A DNA stretch of 64,000 nucleotides. Origin: Closterium sp. NIES-65. Taxonomy: Eukaryota > Streptophyta > Zygnematophyceae > Desmidiales > Closteriaceae. Positions 21,201 through 32,204 of this stretch are shown here, piece after piece; position 1 is the first letter of the stretch, and each line of letters begins with the position of its first letter. Location: assembly GCA_948144175.1 (NCBI GenBank), contig CANXME010000520.1, forward strand, positions 124,001 to 188,000, written 5' to 3'. The notes under the pieces are model-generated. The model was not told where the DNA came from and ran no database searches. It worked only from the letters and a program-made list of their open reading frames with translations. Made by a program: the position numbers and the translations under genes.

Positions 21201-23058
21201 TCTACTCGCCACTATTGTCACTGACCCGTCGTTTGAGTCTGCTGCTGCGTCTGCCTTAGTCTCTGAGCTTGTTGACTTTACTGCTGCCTGTCATCTAGAC
21301 TACGCTGCTAGTCTTGTTGCAGAGTCTGAGTCTGTCTGTCCTCCGTCCGTAGTGGTTGAGTGTGCTCTTGGCACGGACGTCCTTCAGGACAGGCAGGAGG
21401 ACCTTGAGTGTCTTGAAGCCGCTGCGCCTCATCTCGTGGCCATGCTGCTTGCCTCTGAGGGAGGCCTGGATGCACCAGACATCCTGACTCCGCGTTCTTA
21501 CGTTGAGGCGATCACGAGTCACTACTCCTCTCAGTGGCAGACAGCCATGGACGCAGAGATGGCTTCCTCGAAGTCCACAGACACTTATGTCAACAAGGTT
21601 CCCCCTCCGGGGGCGAACATCGCCGATGGCATGTGGATTTTCAGGGTAAAGCGGTCGTCGGGTTCTCCACCTGTCTTCAAGGCTCGTTACGTTGCACGAG
21701 GCTTCAGACAGCAACAGAGAGTTGACTTCTTCCAGACCTTCTCCCCCACCCCAAAGATGACCACTCTTCGGGTGCTGCTGCACGTTGCCGCTCAGCGTGA
21801 CTACGAGCTTCACTCTCTGGACTTCAGCACAGCGTTCTTAGAGGGCAGTCTGCACGAGGAGATCTGGCTGCGCTGCCCACCTGGCTTCACTTGGTTGTTC
21901 CCTCCTGGTATTCAATGGAGCCTCCGTCGGCGAGTCTACGGTCTTTGTCAGGCGCCACGTGAGTGGCACGACACACTGAGGTCGACACTTGCGCCTCTTA
22001 GGTTTGCCCCTTCCACTGCTGACCCATCGCTGTTCTACGCACCGGCACTTTACTGCCGCCGTTCCACATCCTCGTGTACGTCGACGACTTGGTCTTTGCC
22101 ACTGAGGCTCTTGCCCTTGTGAAGTCGGAGCTGCAGAAGAGACACACGTGCACAGACTTGGGTGAGCTGCGTAGTTACCTTGGCTTGCAGATCACCCGGG
22201 ACAGAGCGCGCCGCACCATCACACTGACTCAGTCACACATGGTGCAGCAGGTCCTTCAGCGCTTCGGCTTCACTTGGTCTTCGCCACAGTCCACTCCTCT
22301 GGCTACAGGTCACTCACACTCAGCTCTACCTTCGGACGAGTCCTTAGAGCCGAGTGGCCCGTACCCAGAGCTAGTGGGTAGTGGGCTGCCTCATGTACCT
22401 AATGACGTGCACTCAACCTGACCTTGTGTACCTTCTTGGCCTTCTGGCACGCTATGTGGCTCCTGGTAGGCACCGAAAGGTGCACATGGATGATGCGAAG
22501 AGGGTACTACGCTACTTGTGCAGTACATCGGGCATGGGGCTTGTGCTTGGAGGGCGGAGCTCAGCTGTCCTCACTGGACACTCAGACACTTCTTGGGTTG
22601 GCGAACTGGCTACGCAGCGGTCGTCATAGGGTTACACTTTCAGCCTTGGCTGCGGCTCTGTTTCTTGGCAGTCTACCCGCTCGTCTTTTGTTCTCAGCTT
22701 TAGTTGTGAGGCTGAGATCCAAGCCACAGCCATGGTTGCACAGGAGTTACGCTGGCTCACTTAACTGCTGACCGACTTGGGAGAGCGGCCTCGTTCTCCT
22801 CCAGTTCTGTACGTAGACAACAAGGCCGCCATTGCCTTGTGTCAGGAGCACAGACTGGAGCAAAAAATGAAGCACATCGCTCTGTGTTACTTCCTGGCTC
22901 GAGAGTTTCGGCAGTGCGGTCAGCTTCGTCTTGCTCACGTGGCCACTCAGGCCAACGCTGCTGATATATTCACCAAGGCAATTCCGTCTGGTGATCATCA
23001 GCGCATCTGTACTATGTTAGGCCTTGTGCCTGTTTCGTCTCACTTGCTTACTTCGTGA
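18298..23058 (+). pseudogene. Copia C pol, multiply broken
   Basis: Continues C after the B insertion: protease (DSG at about 18440), the GAG-pre-integrase zinc region, and integrase with D in LHLDV, D in HSDRGGE and E in GVAERR all present. A Gly/Ala-rich linker (19930-20800) follows, then reverse transcriptase with YVDD at 22077-22088 and RNase H ending at 23058. TAG codons at 19014-19016 and 19086-19088 replace Gln and Trp. Frameshifts lie near 19115, 20095, 21030 and 22038, and RNase H has further breaks. Inactive. Confidence 0.88.
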
Positions 23059-23277
23059 ATTTGCTTGTACTGTGATATATACATATATATGTACCTGCAT
23101 TTTTGCTCTTACTAGGTAGTGATAATTGTACTGTTGTTGCATATATACCTCTTCATGTGAACTGGCCTTGTGGCCCTTTGCTTGTGCTCGAGTGTGTGGT
23201 GACGTTGTGATCCACCCCGAGCTTGCTTTGTTTTTCTTGACTGGTCTTGTGACCCCTTATTCTCCCCCAGTTTGCCT

Positions 23278-23286
23278 ATGGGGGTG
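23278..23286 (+). promoter_or_regulatory. Polypurine tract of C
   Basis: ATGGGGGTG directly before the 3' LTR. CTCCCCCA at 23261-23268 can pair with it across a 9-nt loop, as in A, B, E and F. Confidence 0.8.
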
Positions 23287-23419
23287 TGTCAAACTATATA
23301 TGCGTTAATTCTGTGTAGGCTATAGTGGGGTAGCCAATATGGGGTACAACTCGAAGTTAGGATTAGTACTTGTACCCACATTTCATTCAATGCATTCATT
23401 CCTGCTTGCTACCTTGACA
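23287..23419 (+). repeat. 3' LTR of copia C
   Basis: 133 bp, TGTCAAACTA..CCTTGACA, followed by the TAAGT duplication at 23420-23424. Confidence 0.92.
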
Positions 23420-23424
23420 TAAGT

Positions 23425-23614
23425 GAGGGGTGTCAAGCAAAATCAAAAGTGTACGGTCACAAGACCAGTCACAAAGAAACAAAGGTCAGGGTGGATCACA
23501 ACGTCACCACACACTGCGAGCACAAGCAAAAGAGCCACAAGGCTATTTCAATAGTTCAGAGAGGTATATGTAAAGTGTACAAACAAAGCAAGGAGAGAAC
23601 TCAAGACTATGCAA
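23425..23614 (-). mobile_element. 3' untranslated block of copia Z
   Basis: Non-coding. It matches, in minus orientation, the conserved block found before the 3' LTR of A, B, E and F (GGTCACAAGACCAGTC, GGTGGATCACAACGTCACCACAC and neighbours). With 9128-9254 it forms one sequence split by the insertion of C. Confidence 0.7.
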
Positions 23615-24588
23615 GGCGAGAACCTGTACTCTTGGTATGGACGTCCTTAAGGACAGGTAAAAGAACTTAAAGTGCATTGCAGCTGCTATACCTCATCTCG
23701 TGTCCATGCTGATTGCACCCGAGGGAGACCCAGATGCACCAGACATCCCGACCCCGCGCTCTTACGCACAGGCGATAGAGGGTCCCTACTCCTCTAAGTG
23801 GCAGTCAGCCATGGACGCAGAGATGGCATCCTGGAAGTCCACACGCACTTACATCGGTGAGGTTCCCCCTCCTGGGGCAAACATCGTCGATGGCATGTGG
23901 ATTTTCAGAGTGAAGCGGCAGCCGGGCTCTCTACCTATCTTCAAGGCGCGTTACGTTGCACCAGGCTTTAGTCAGCGACAGGGAGTTGACTTTTTCCAGA
24001 CCTTCTTCCCTACCCCAAAGATGACCACTCTTCGGGTGCTGCTGCACGTCGCCGCTCAGCGTGACTTCAGCACTGCTTTCTTACAGGGCAGCCTGCACGA
24101 GGAGATCTGGCTGCGCCGCCCACCTGGTTTCACTGGGCCGTTTCCTACAGGTACCCAGTGGAGCCTCTGGCGGACAGTCTACGGTCTTCCCCAGGCGCCC
24201 TGCAAGTGGCACGACACACTAAGGACGACTCTTGCGGCTCTTGGGTTTGCTCCTTCTACTGCTGATCCGTCGCTGTTTCTACCCACCGACACTTCGCTGC
24301 CGCCGTTCTACATCCTCGTGTACGTCGACGACTTGGTCTTTGCCACTGCTGACACTGCTCGACTGGCCCACGTGAAGTCGGAGCTGCAGAAGTGACACAC
24401 GTGCACAGACCTGGGTGAGCTGCGGAGCTACTCTGGCTTCTAGATCACGCGGGACAGAGCACGGCGCACCAGTACCTGGACTCAGTCACACATGGTGCAG
24501 CAGGTCTTTTAGCGCTTCCGCTTTGAGTACTCCTCGCCACAACCCACTCCTCTGCTTACCGGTCACTCGCTCTCAGCTCTGCCTTCCG
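23615..24588 (+). pseudogene. Isolated copia reverse-transcriptase fragment N
   Basis: Plus-strand coding remnant that starts in the conserved region before reverse transcriptase (LGMDVLKDR), passes GMWIFRVKR and YVDD (about 24320) and ends near the start of RNase H. No LTR borders it. It lies head-to-head against minus-strand Gag of Z' at 24589 and next to the minus-strand 3' block of Z. Stops include a TGA after the LQK at 24395. It may be an inverted piece of Z or a separate fragment. Confidence 0.8.
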
Positions 24589-25497
24589 GCCACCTCCCCC
24601 GCCGCTGCCGCCACCCCCCCCACTGCTGCCACCTCCCCCACCCGCGCCACCCCCCCCGCCACCACCACCTCCCCCACCACCGCCACCCCCGCTGTCACCA
24701 CCACCGCCCTTGTCCCCCTTGCCCTTGCCGCTGCGGCGCTCACTCAAAGCAGACGCAGTCCCAACCTTCTCAGCACCAAGGAGGTCGACAGCAGCAGCAG
24801 AGGCGACAGAGGGAAGAAGGGGGGAAGGAGAACACCCCTCAAAGAACGGGGTACGGGGGTCATTGCGAGAGGCACCTACAGCGACTATGCTAGCCTCAGG
24901 TGCAAGCAGTTCCTTCTCGAGGAGGGCAATGGTGAGCTCGGTGGGGCAGCAAGCTAGGAAGTGGTCCCTGACTGAGCGCAGAGTGTTAGGGAGGCGCGTG
25001 ACTAGGTGGTAGAGAGTGAGCCAGAGCGGGGGTGGGTTCTTGGCAAGGAACTCATCAAGCATAGCGGCGCGGAAGCGAGCCTCACTAGTGCGGAGGTGGG
25101 TAATGAGATCAGCGACAGTGTGGAAGGAAGCTAGGTCGGGGAACAGGTAGGGAAGAGAGAGACGGCCTAGAGCGGCAGAGGCCGGCGAGGAGTAGCGGGC
25201 AACGACAGCAGTGTATAGTGCCTGTGCAGTCTTGTGCTGCCCGAAGTGCTCGCGCTCATTTATCGGCAGAGAGTTGCGAATAGCGAAGCGAGTATGGGCG
25301 TCACGAGTCTGCCACTGTGAGCGGGCAGTGCTGTCAGAAGTAGCAGCAGGAGCAGTAGCGTGGCCTAAGGCATGATCGTACAGCGAGATGTCTTCCTTGG
25401 CAGTGAGCTGTAGGAAGAGGTGTAGGTCATCAAGCCAGGTGTCGAACTTCACTGGGCGGCCCTCAGTATCGAAGGCTAGGACAGGAGGGCTAGCCAT
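24589..25497 (-). CDS. Gag of copia Z' (distinct subfamily, truncated)
   Basis: An open frame from a Met-Ala-Ser-Pro start through a complete Gag domain and the Gly/Lys and polyglycine tract, then cut at the junction with fragment N; the residues past 24589 come from the antisense of N. The Gag is clearly related to that of A, B, E and F but diverged throughout, for example FDTWLDDLHLFLQ against FEVWVDDLQLFLQ. No Cys-His motif, protease or pol follows. Confidence 0.85.
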
Positions 25498-25509
25498 GGT
25501 AGTAGCAGT

Positions 25510-26160
25510 AGGAAAAGCAGTAGGAGCAGTAGGGTAGGTAGGGCGGCGCGGCTCGGTACAGGTAGGGCGGCGCGGCTCGGTATAGGTAGGGCGGCGCGGC
25601 TCGGGTCGGGCGGCGCGGCTCGGTTCGGGCGGCTCGGGTCGGTTAGGGCTGGCGGCTCGGGTCGGGCGGCTCGGTTCCGTTAGGGCTGGGCGGCTCGGGT
25701 CGGCTCGGTCCGGGCTGCTCGGTCTTGGTGGGGCCGTTCGGGGTCGCTAAGGGCGAGCGCGGGGAGCGGGTGGGGCCGTGAGGGACGAGCGCGTGGCCGA
25801 CGTGGGTGCTATGGGCGAGCGCGGGGCCGACGTGGGTGCTAAGGGCGAGTGCGGGGCCTATCGGGGCCGTGAGGGACGAGCGCGGGGCCGATCGGGGCCG
25901 TAAGGGACGAGCGCGGGGCCGACGTGGGCCTCTAAGGGCGAGCGCGGGGCCTATCGGGGCCGTGAGGGACGAGTGCGGGGCCGATCGGGGCCGGTAAGGA
26001 CGAGCGCGGGGCCGACGCGGGCCTCTAGGGGTAAGCGCGGGGCCGATTCGGGGCCTCTAAAAGCGAGCGCGAGGCCGACCGAGGCCTCTAGGTGCGAGAG
26101 CGCGGGGCCGACGGGGCCTCTAGGGGCGTGAAAGCCGAGGCGCCCTAGGGCGCAGGTAGG
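25510..26160 (-). repeat. GC-rich repeat leader of Z'
   Basis: GGCGGCGCGGCTCGG-type repeats (25540-25720) are followed by units built on GAGCGCGGGGCCGA (25740-26130) and a short GTAG run (26155-26171). Position and composition match the other copia leaders, but the units are specific to this copy. Confidence 0.75.
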
Positions 26161-26175
26161 TAGGTAGGTAGTGGT

Positions 26176-26220
26176 GGGCCCTAAAAAAAATCGGTCCTAG
26201 GAAGGACCTGCTCTATACCA
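26176..26220 (-). promoter_or_regulatory. Primer-binding site and hairpin of Z'
   Basis: Minus strand TGGTATAGAGCA (26209-26220), then a perfect 6-bp stem GGTCCT/AGGACC with a 4-nt loop (26193-26208), a T-run and GGGCCC (26176-26181). Confidence 0.8.
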
Positions 26221-26346
26221 TGTTGAACAAGAATGAATGAACTAAGAGTGAAATGAGTACAAGTATCAAAACCTAGGAATGTGTACCCGCTATAGGCTAA
26301 CCCACTGTAGCCTAAACAACTACAACAACATATATAACGTTTGACA
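26221..26346 (-). repeat. 5' LTR of copia Z'
   Basis: 126 bp, minus orientation TGTCAAACGTT..TTGTTCAACA. It shares a framework with the Z LTR at 9128-9236 but is too different to be its partner. Its outer side cuts into the LTR of gypsy G. Confidence 0.8.
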
Positions 26347-26416
26347 ACACATTCAATTCAATTCAATTCGACTCAATTCTCATTCTCTTTTCTGAACTCG
26401 ATCCTAGATCCTCACA
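26347..26416 (+). repeat. 3' end of the 5' LTR of G
   Basis: About 70 bp nearly identical to the end of the 3' LTR (32135-32204), including repeated CAATT words. The exact LTR end (CCTCA or CCTCACA) is uncertain. Confidence 0.8.
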
Positions 26417-26846
26417 CTTGGTAATCAGAGCGGGTTTACACGCGAGGTCTTCAACCGCTTAGTTCCGGCCTTTAAAAACCGCGCGGGCGACCACAAAAGC
26501 GCCGATACGGGTATGTAAAACCAGTTCCGCGCAATTTTTCGAAGTCCCCCTCGATTCGGTTTTCGAACACCCCTCAGATTTACTGGTGGAAAGGTTGGAG
26601 TTTCGACCGTTCGATCGAGTTTCATCTCAACGGCCCAGAGAATTTCGCCCAAAAAAGTTGGAATTTGGAGCGTCGGATCGATTTTCTCCTCAACGGCCGA
26701 GATCAGACGCGAATTTCGCCTAAGGGAGATTGACGCAACCTACAGAATTCGCGCTCGTCGATTCTATAGTCAATTTGACTCGCAGTAAGTCGATCAGCAC
26801 CTAGAATTCGATTATTTTCGTCGCGCATCTTCCTATAAATCACCAA
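26417..26846 (+). promoter_or_regulatory. Primer-binding site and leader of G
   Basis: TTGGTAATCAGAGCGGG at 26419-26435 resembles the initiator-Met primer site with one extra A. The remaining ~410 bp before gag are non-coding, with no repeat array, unlike the copia leaders. Confidence 0.65.
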
Positions 26847-27800
26847 ATGGAGGGCCAAGGCGACAACCACGCGACTACGAGCGACATCGCGAGCCTCCGC
26901 AACGACATGGAGCAGACGCAGGCGACGCTTCGTCGACTCGAGGCTTTTCTGACAAGCCAACCAGGGTTCGCCACCGCAGCAGCAGCGACCACAGCGACTG
27001 CAGCACCGACAACTCCAGCAGCAGTGGCAACACCGACATTTCACGGACCAATGGCACCACTGTCGCCGAACCTCGAAGCAGCACGACCGAGGCTCCCGGA
27101 GGCGTTCGATTCAAGCGCGAAGAGATCCGACGTCCGGCGATTCGTGGCCACCCTCGAAATTTACTTCGAGGCCATTGGCTGTTCGACCCCGCAACACGAC
27201 GCAACAAGGATTCGGCTCGCAGCGACACTGTTACGTGGACCGGCTCTCGAATGGATTTACTACACCGACGTAGCCCACGGGGAGAAAACGTGGCAGCAGT
27301 TTTGGGCAGATTTAATCGAGCGTTTCGAACCAATAAATACAACCTACATGGCGCAGCAGCAGATACACCGACACAAGCAATACAGTAGTGTAACACAGTA
27401 CACGCAGCAGATGGAGTTACTGTTCAACCGCATCACCGACCTGACCGAAGGCGAAAAAATCCAGGTGTACACCGAAGGATTAAAAATGGAGATTTGGCGG
27501 CAGGTGATTGCGGCGAATTACAACAGCTACAGAGACATCGTGCGTGCTGCCGAGCGATACGACGCGCTGACTCAAAGTCAACCCGAAACACGACGCTTGA
27601 CGCCGAACCGTACATTCGGCACGGAGCGATCGGCACCCCCCACGTTCACCGAACCGATGGATATCGACAAATACGACGCGAAGTAGCAGCCGACAAAATG
27701 CGAATTTTGCGGCGCAGCAGGACATCAGTTTTTGTCGTGCTACAAAATGAAGAAAGCACGTGCGGCACTCCGGGACGGAAACAGTGGAGCACCCCCGAAG
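26847..27800 (+). pseudogene. Gypsy G Gag
   Basis: 280 residues are open, from ATG 26847 to TAG 27684-27686. A retrotransposon-Gag domain spans about residues 85-200 (with GPALEW and the QYTQQMELLFNRI region), after a short N-terminal coiled segment and an Ala/Thr-rich stretch. The stop sits where the H copy has Trp. Just beyond it the frame encodes a canonical CCHC knuckle, CEFCGAAGHQFLSC, so the natural Gag was longer. Nucleocapsid and assembly role inferred from the family. Confidence 0.85.
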
Positions 27801-28120
27801 TAAAAAAACGGGAATCGCCAGTAGCCGCGGATCTACCTGGCGATCGCGTAAAGATCCGAAAATCAGGAAAAGGCGACGACGTGGCGACTTCGGAGCGGGT
27901 GAAAAAAGGAGAAAATGATGGCGCGAATTTAAAATGTCACAACCGGCCGGCATCAGGGGAAATCGCCGAGGCGAATGGAGGCTCCGCGAAAAAAGACTCT
28001 GCACCGACCGGGAAACTCCAGCCGAACACCCACGAAAGTAAGAATTCGTTAAAAGTATCCTATAAAGATGCTCTAACGAAGAATATTGCTTCTCGTGGTT
28101 TATAAACCTTCAAAAATTTC

Positions 28121-29164
28121 AGGGGAGGTCTAGAGGCCAAGAAAAAGCCTTTAGAAATTATTCAGGTACCAGAGAAGTTGGGCAAAGTACTACGGAGCGT
28201 AGAAAAGGGTCGTGCGTTCCGTGGAGTTAATATTCTCTCCCCGCAGCACAGTGTTAAGGCTCCCCGTCGCCCACAGGTGAAGCCTACACAGCTGCCAAGG
28301 CTTAGAGGAGACATCCAGGCTCAGGAAAAATTATACAAGCCTCGGAAAAATCCTCCTACCCCCCAGGTGAAGTTGGAAAGCGCTAAGTCAGGTATAGGAA
28401 AAAGGGAAGGTATTAAGTTTGATGTACCCTATGATCCTATTAACGAGACCCTCTTTGGCTACTCAGCACAGCAGAAACCACTACTCCTCGAGGTGTTATG
28501 CAATGGGCGACGCCTCCAGGCTCTGGTGGACAGCGGTGCATCTCACTCAGTGTGTGACCGCGGAGCATTGGAGAAAATTGGAGAGAAGGCGGAAGAGACC
28601 CAGTTTTCAGCAACCATGGTGGACGGTACGAAGCTTCCTATCCACGGCGAAGCATCACTGCAACTGCATATAGGTGCGTTGAGGTGGAAGCCGAAGCTAC
28701 CAGTCACCAACATCAAAGGATTAGATTTTATCTTGGGGCGAGATTTCCTGAAGCGGTTCAACCCCGAGATCGATTGGGTCAACAGCAAGGTGTGCATCTA
28801 CAACAATGGGAAGCGGATAGCACTGCGAAGCTGGACGGATACAGGGGACGTACCTGAAACGACACTGGCACGGTTCGAACAGACGGTGAACGAGAGTAAC
28901 ACGGGTTACCTAGCACTGGTTATGGCAGCAGCAGAGGAGGAGAAGCCGAGTTCCGAGCTACCTGCAGCAGTGAAGGAGGTCTTGGAGCAGTACAAGGATA
29001 TAATGCCCGACGACCTACCTGTAGGCGTACCTCCAGCACGCACCCACGAGCACGAGATCGTGGAGGAACCAGGTGCGAAACCCGTCTCACGTGCACCATA
29101 CCAACTGAGTCCGATTGAACTGACAGACATGAAGAAACAGATCGAGTATCTACTGGATAGATAA
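28121..29164 (+). pseudogene. Gypsy G protease region
   Basis: A 328-residue frame from 28178. An aspartic protease core has Asp-Ser-Gly at 28529-28537 and the later hydrophobic ILGRDFL segment. It ends with the stretch leading into reverse transcriptase (APYQLSPIEL) at a TAA (29162-29164), beyond which the same frame continues into reverse transcriptase. The decayed link to gag (27800-28120) has multiple stops. Confidence 0.85.
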
Positions 29165-30799
29165 CTGATCCGCCCATCCACCTCTCCCTACGGCGCACCA
29201 GTTCTCTTCACTCCAAAACCAGACGGCAGTCTACGGATGTGCATCGACTACCGCGCACTGAACAAACAGACAGTAAAAAACAAATATCCCATACCGCGCA
29301 TAGACGACCTACTTGATCAACTGCGTGGAGCAACAGTATTCTCGAAGCTGGACCTACGATCGGGCTACTGGCAGATCAAGATGGCAGACAACTCCGTCCA
29401 CAAGACAGCGTTCCGTACCAGATACGGCTCCTACGAATACTTGGTGATGCCGTTTGGACTCTGCAACGCACCAGCAACGTTTCAGGCGGAGATGAATCAC
29501 ATCTTACGACCCCTGCTAGACAAGTGTGTGGTGGTGTACCTGGACGACATTCTCATCTACTCCAAGAACATGAAGGAGCACGTGGAGCATCTGCGGAAGG
29601 TGTTTGAGATCCTGCGGAAAAACAAGTTCTACGTGAAGCTGTCAAAGAGCGACTTCGCCCTGAAGAAGGTGCAGTTTCTCGGGCACATGGTGAGTGCCGA
29701 GGGTGTACACGTGGACCCACGGAAGATCGAAGCCGTCAAGAAGTGGAAAGTACCAGAGAACGTGAAGGAGTTACAGCAGTTCCTAGGCTTCGCCAACTAC
29801 TACAACAGGTTCGTGCCGCAGTACGCTAAGATAGCACCGCCACTAACCGACCTAGTGAAAAAGGATACGCCCTACAAATGGGATACCCTTTATCACCAAG
29901 CCATGGAGCAGCTACAGAAAGCACTGACTACAGCGCCAGTACTCATCTTGCCGGATCCAGACAAGGACTACGTGGTGGAAGCAGACGCTAGTGACCAAGC
30001 AGTCGGAGCAGTACTGATGCAGGATCACGGACGCGGTTTGCAGCCCATCGCCTACCTCAGTAAGAAGCTACACGGAGCAGAACTAAACTACCCCATTCAC
30101 AACAAGGAAGCCTTAGCGATAGTCATAGCCTTCAAGGCGTGGAGGTGTTACCTAGAGGGAGCCAAGACTACAGTCTATACTGACCACTGCAGTCTCAAAT
30201 ACCTGAAGTTACAGCCGACACTCTCACGACAACAGGTGCGGTGGGTGGACTTCCCGGAAACTCACTTCCACTACAACATCGTCTACAAGCTCGGGCTACA
30301 CAACAAGGCAGACGCGTTGAGCCGCCCCGGACATGTAGCAGGCATCCAGCTCGACGGGATGAACCCTCTGCTCAAGGGTCTATTCCAACATGGGTACTCC
30401 GTGGACGCAGAGATTGCTACAGCACAGACCAAGAAGCTATTACAGTGGGAGAAAGACTTAGCTGTAAGGAAGGGTTCAGGAAAGATTTGGGTACCGAATT
30501 ACGCCCCGCTACGGCAGATCCTATTGGAGGAGTTTCACGACGTACCTTACGCGGGACATTTCGGGAGCAACAAGACGTTAGCAGGGATAGCGAAGTATTA
30601 CTACTGGCCCGGGATGGCAGCAGACGTGCAGCAGTTCGTCACCTCTTGCGACACGTGCCAGCGGATGAAGAGCAGCAAGCAGAAAAAAGCAGGGTTACTT
30701 CAGCCTCTACCCGTACCGGAGCAGCCATGGCAGGTCGTTAGCCTCGACTTCACACAGGGCTTCCTTCGACCTCACAGTGACATGATTCCATCCTCGTAG
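29165..30799 (+). pseudogene. Gypsy G reverse transcriptase, RNase H and integrase start
   Basis: An open frame continuous with the protease except for the TAA. It encodes reverse transcriptase with LPFGL-type [13 protein letters not shown] and YLDD at 29537-29548, then RNase H ([23 protein letters not shown]) and the integrase HHCC zinc region (H..H, CDTCQR). The frame breaks at about 30782 within the start of the integrase core, a small insertion relative to the continuing frame. Confidence 0.9.
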
Positions 30800-31806
30800 T
30801 CATCGATAAGTTCTCCAAAATGGGTCACTTCATATCGACCAACGCCACAGCTACACCTGAAGCAACTGCTTGACTCTTCTTCGACCGCATCATCACCATC
30901 CACGGCATCCCCGCTACACTCATCTCAGACAGAGACCCCAAATTCACGAGTAAGTTCTGGAAGGAGCTCATGGGACTGTTGGGGACAAAGCTTGCAATGT
31001 CTTCAGCATACCACCCCCAGACTGACGGATAGACAGAGCGACTCAATCAAGTGGTTGAACAGTTACTGCGCACAGCTTGCAAGGAAGACGTCAGCCACTG
31101 GGACACACAGTTACCAACTCTAGAGTTCGCTTACAACAACGCATCACATGCGGCCACAGGGAAAACTCCTTTCTTCTTGTGTTACGGACAGGAACCACTC
31201 ACACCACAGCAGCCAACTACATCGGCACACGTCCAAGCCGCACATGACTTCGTCACCACCATGCAGCAGCTATGGGAGAAGACTCAGCGACGTCTCACCA
31301 CGATGCAAAACTCCCAGAAGCAGTATGCCGATCGTCAGCGACGTGATCACTCAGTAGCAGTCGGAGATCAGGTGCTTCTTGACACGCGCAACTTGAACCT
31401 GTCTCACCTCCCATCCAAACTCCGGCCTCGCTTGTGTGGTCCTTTTCTCGTTGAGGCACAGGTGACACCAGTTACATTCCGCTTGCGCTTACCAGATACG
31501 TGGAAGCTTCACAATGCTTTCCATGTGCAGCTACTGAAACCCTACAAGGACCCCAACCAACAGTTCCAGGGACGGCAACTACCGCCACCACCAGCTGTTC
31601 TCATACAGGATGAACCCGAGTACGAGATTGAGCGCGTTCTCTCTCATCGACGCCGCGGTGGCAAGACTCCCGAGTTCGTGATACGCTTGAAGGGATACGA
31701 CCCCACTAAGGACAGTTGGGTTGCAGAAGCTGATATGGGCAACGCACGCCGTGCTCTCACGGACTATCTTGTCAAGCAGGGTGTATCTCACGCCACCCAG
31801 CTTTGA
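30800..31806 (+). pseudogene. Gypsy G integrase core and chromodomain
   Basis: Continues integrase in a second frame: D in SDRDPKF and E in the TDG-TERLNQ region, with a TAG at 31030-31032 just before that Glu and a TGA near 30869. The C-terminal end has a GPFLVE-type segment and a chromodomain (YEIERVLSHRRRGG..FVIRLKGYDP..SWVAE), which marks the chromovirus clade. It ends at TGA 31804-31806, overlapping the polypurine tract. Confidence 0.9.
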
Positions 31807-31816
31807 GGGGGGGACG
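31805..31816 (+). promoter_or_regulatory. Polypurine tract of G
   Basis: GAGGGGGGGACG directly before the 3' LTR, overlapping the pol stop codon. Confidence 0.85.
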
Positions 31817-32204
31817 TGTGAGAGTACGACGGCTTATGCCAGCTATGCTTGCTTGCCTTTACTTTATCATGCTATTTCTAGCATAGGATAATTATATGCA
31901 TGCATGAATTGCTTGATTTCCTAGGCTAGGTGCTTTCCTATATTTTATTATAGTTATAGCACCGAGCTAGGTTGCGTGCACCGAATTCTGGCTTTTCGGT
32001 TGCCACCGAATTGCCTTCTACCGAATTCGGTAAGGATCTGTTCGGGACGCTTCGCGACCCGCGGAACCTTCGCGTAACACCTGGTTACGGGGCCTTGTGT
32101 CGAGCCTATATATAGCTTCGTGTTGTACCCAGGTGAACACATTCAATTCAATTCAATTCGACTAAATTCTCATTCTCTTTTCTGAACTGGATCCTAGATC
32201 CTCA
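31817..32204 (+). repeat. 3' LTR of gypsy G
   Basis: 388 bp starting TGTGAGAGTACGACG. It contains several ACCGAATT words and TATATATA near 32107, a possible TATA box. Its last 70 bp match the 5' LTR remnant. A related LTR in minus orientation belongs to J. Confidence 0.82.

Larger units (their letters stand above)
9255..23419 (+). mobile_element. Copia element C, interrupted by B
   Basis: A plus-strand Ty1/copia element. Its 5' LTR is at 9255-9392 and its 3' LTR at 23287-23419, with a perfect TAAGT target duplication (9250-9254, 23420-23424). Element B occupies 10874-18297. Removing B joins the 3' end of gag to the protease region. C lacks the main Gag domain and has several stops and frameshifts in pol, so it is dead. 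It sits just inside the LTR of an older minus element, Z. Confidence 0.92.
26347..32204 (+). mobile_element. Gypsy chromovirus G, almost complete
   Basis: A plus-strand Ty3/gypsy element with the order Gag, CCHC knuckle, protease, reverse transcriptase, RNase H, integrase, chromodomain, then polypurine tract and a 388-bp 3' LTR. Only the last ~70 bp of the 5' LTR remain, because Z' adjoins. Several stops and at least one frameshift inactivate it. Its 3' LTR abuts a second gypsy copy (H), in the middle of that copy's gag. Confidence 0.9.
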
